From contig SZPM01000003.1 of the NCBI GenBank assembly GCA_030263715.1, positions 1 through 64,000 of the forward strand: a stretch of 64,000 nucleotides of DNA. Direction: 5' to 3'. The notes beneath the pieces were generated by a model. The model worked only from the letters and a program-made list of their open reading frames with translations, searched no databases and had not been told where the DNA came from. Positions within the stretch are counted from its first letter, which is position 1, and every line of letters begins with the position of its first letter. Positions 63,635 through 64,000 of this stretch are shown here, piece after piece. Both the position numbers and the translations under genes were made by a program. Source of the DNA: ATM1 sp003577165 (GTDB lineage: Bacteria; Armatimonadota; Fimbriimonadia; Fimbriimonadales; ATM1).

Positions 63635-64000
63635 TTAGAACATCCAACCGATCTCCATCAGCCAACGTGGAGTTCGACCGTTCTGTAACCGGCCCTCGAA
63701 CACGACCTTTGCCGATTGGTCGCCGAACGGTCGCTGCCAACTAATGTAGGGAAGAAACATCGCCTTCTGCCCTGCGATTTGACGCTGGTCCACTCGCATC
63801 CCCGCCGCGATCTCGTCGCTTGGAATCCAGTCGAAACCTATGCTGTATCGCCACTCGCTGCCGCCCGCGAACTCGGCCCTCGCGATCCCGCCTTCAAACC
63901 AGAGGTTCTTCCACCTGCCCTGGCCGGCGACTCCAACAAGTTCTCGCTCGTTCCTCCCAAAGAAACTGTGGATGCCAATTGAATTCACGCCATCTCGGAA
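63635..64000 (-). CDS. Outer-membrane beta-barrel-like protein, 5' end outside window
   Basis: The frame is open to the right edge; the GTG at 63988 is probably internal (residues FRDGVNS precede it). The visible 121 residues show alternating polar/hydrophobic strands: GRWKNLWFEGGIARAEF, SEWRYSIGFDWIPSD, FLPYISWQRPFG and SAKVVFEGRL. They end in WLMEIGWMF with the terminal Phe typical of outer membrane barrels recognised by the BAM complex. This supports a diderm envelope. Family cannot be named from the fragment. Confidence 0.7.
   Translation of the reverse strand, partial: FRDGVNSIGIHSFFGRNERELVGVAGQGRWKNLWFEGGIARAEFAGGSEWRYSIGFDWIPSDEIAAGMRVDQRQIAGQKAMFLPYISWQRPFGDQSAKVVFEGRLQNGRTPRWLMEIGWMF

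Noticed and set aside
1..64000. Insertion sequences, prophage genes, rRNA or CRISPR arrays
   Set aside because: No transposase, integrase, phage structural gene, rRNA core sequence or regularly spaced short repeats were seen.

Overview
The window is bacterial, GC-rich and densely coded, with many 4-bp start/stop and stop/stop overlaps. I see no rRNA, no intact tRNA, no insertion sequence and no CRISPR array. The Tat-signal DUF1800/DUF1501 pair, two lipoproteins, a beta-barrel-like C-terminus at the right edge, WD40-caspase proteins and long parallel housekeeping operons point to a diderm lineage such as Armatimonadota (Fimbriimonadia-like) or possibly Planctomycetota. This assignment is inference from gene content and was not tested.

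Left part (1-42 kb) is mostly housekeeping. It holds a repeat protein cut by the left edge, a site-2 protease, gltX, the purE-purK pair, a lipoprotein, an M29 aminopeptidase, a cupin, DUF1800/DUF1501, gap, an ABC permease/ATPase pair followed by a Cys/Met gamma-synthase-type enzyme, aspS, a beta-helix protein, pyrD, DUF72, htpX/lemA, two related small anchored proteins, an S9 peptidase, a rhomboid-TPR protein, yebC, a STAS protein, purF divergent from purM-fabI-ftcD, a methyltransferase plus ROK kinase, queG, a penicillin-acylase-like Ntn hydrolase, an MFS transporter and cysK. Possible RNA-level control appears at three places: tandem hairpins at 6.35-6.48 kb, an ATA-type start on pyrD, and a structured cysK leader with a T-box-like element.

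The accessory core is 42.3-61.2 kb. Five proteins of the caspase/metacaspase clan (peptidase C14) lie within 19 kb, all with N-terminal export signals. Three are giant (about 1175-1224 residues) proteins in which about 14 WD40 repeats precede the protease domain, and two are shorter. Embedded among them are a sigma-70-family factor, a single-pass membrane anti-sigma-like protein with a long coiled coil, a secreted acidic protein and a 59-residue protein with a strong ribosome binding site. I infer a candidate extracytoplasmic sensing/proteolysis system coupled to a dedicated sigma/anti-sigma switch. The layout is directly visible; the coupling is a hypothesis.

Right end (61.2-64 kb): a VOC protein; a small HTH regulator and nucleotidyltransferase pair (toxin-antitoxin or AbiE-like) behind a perfect palindromic operator; a DIP1984-family protein; an isolated tRNA T-arm-like sequence; and a truncated outer-membrane-type protein.
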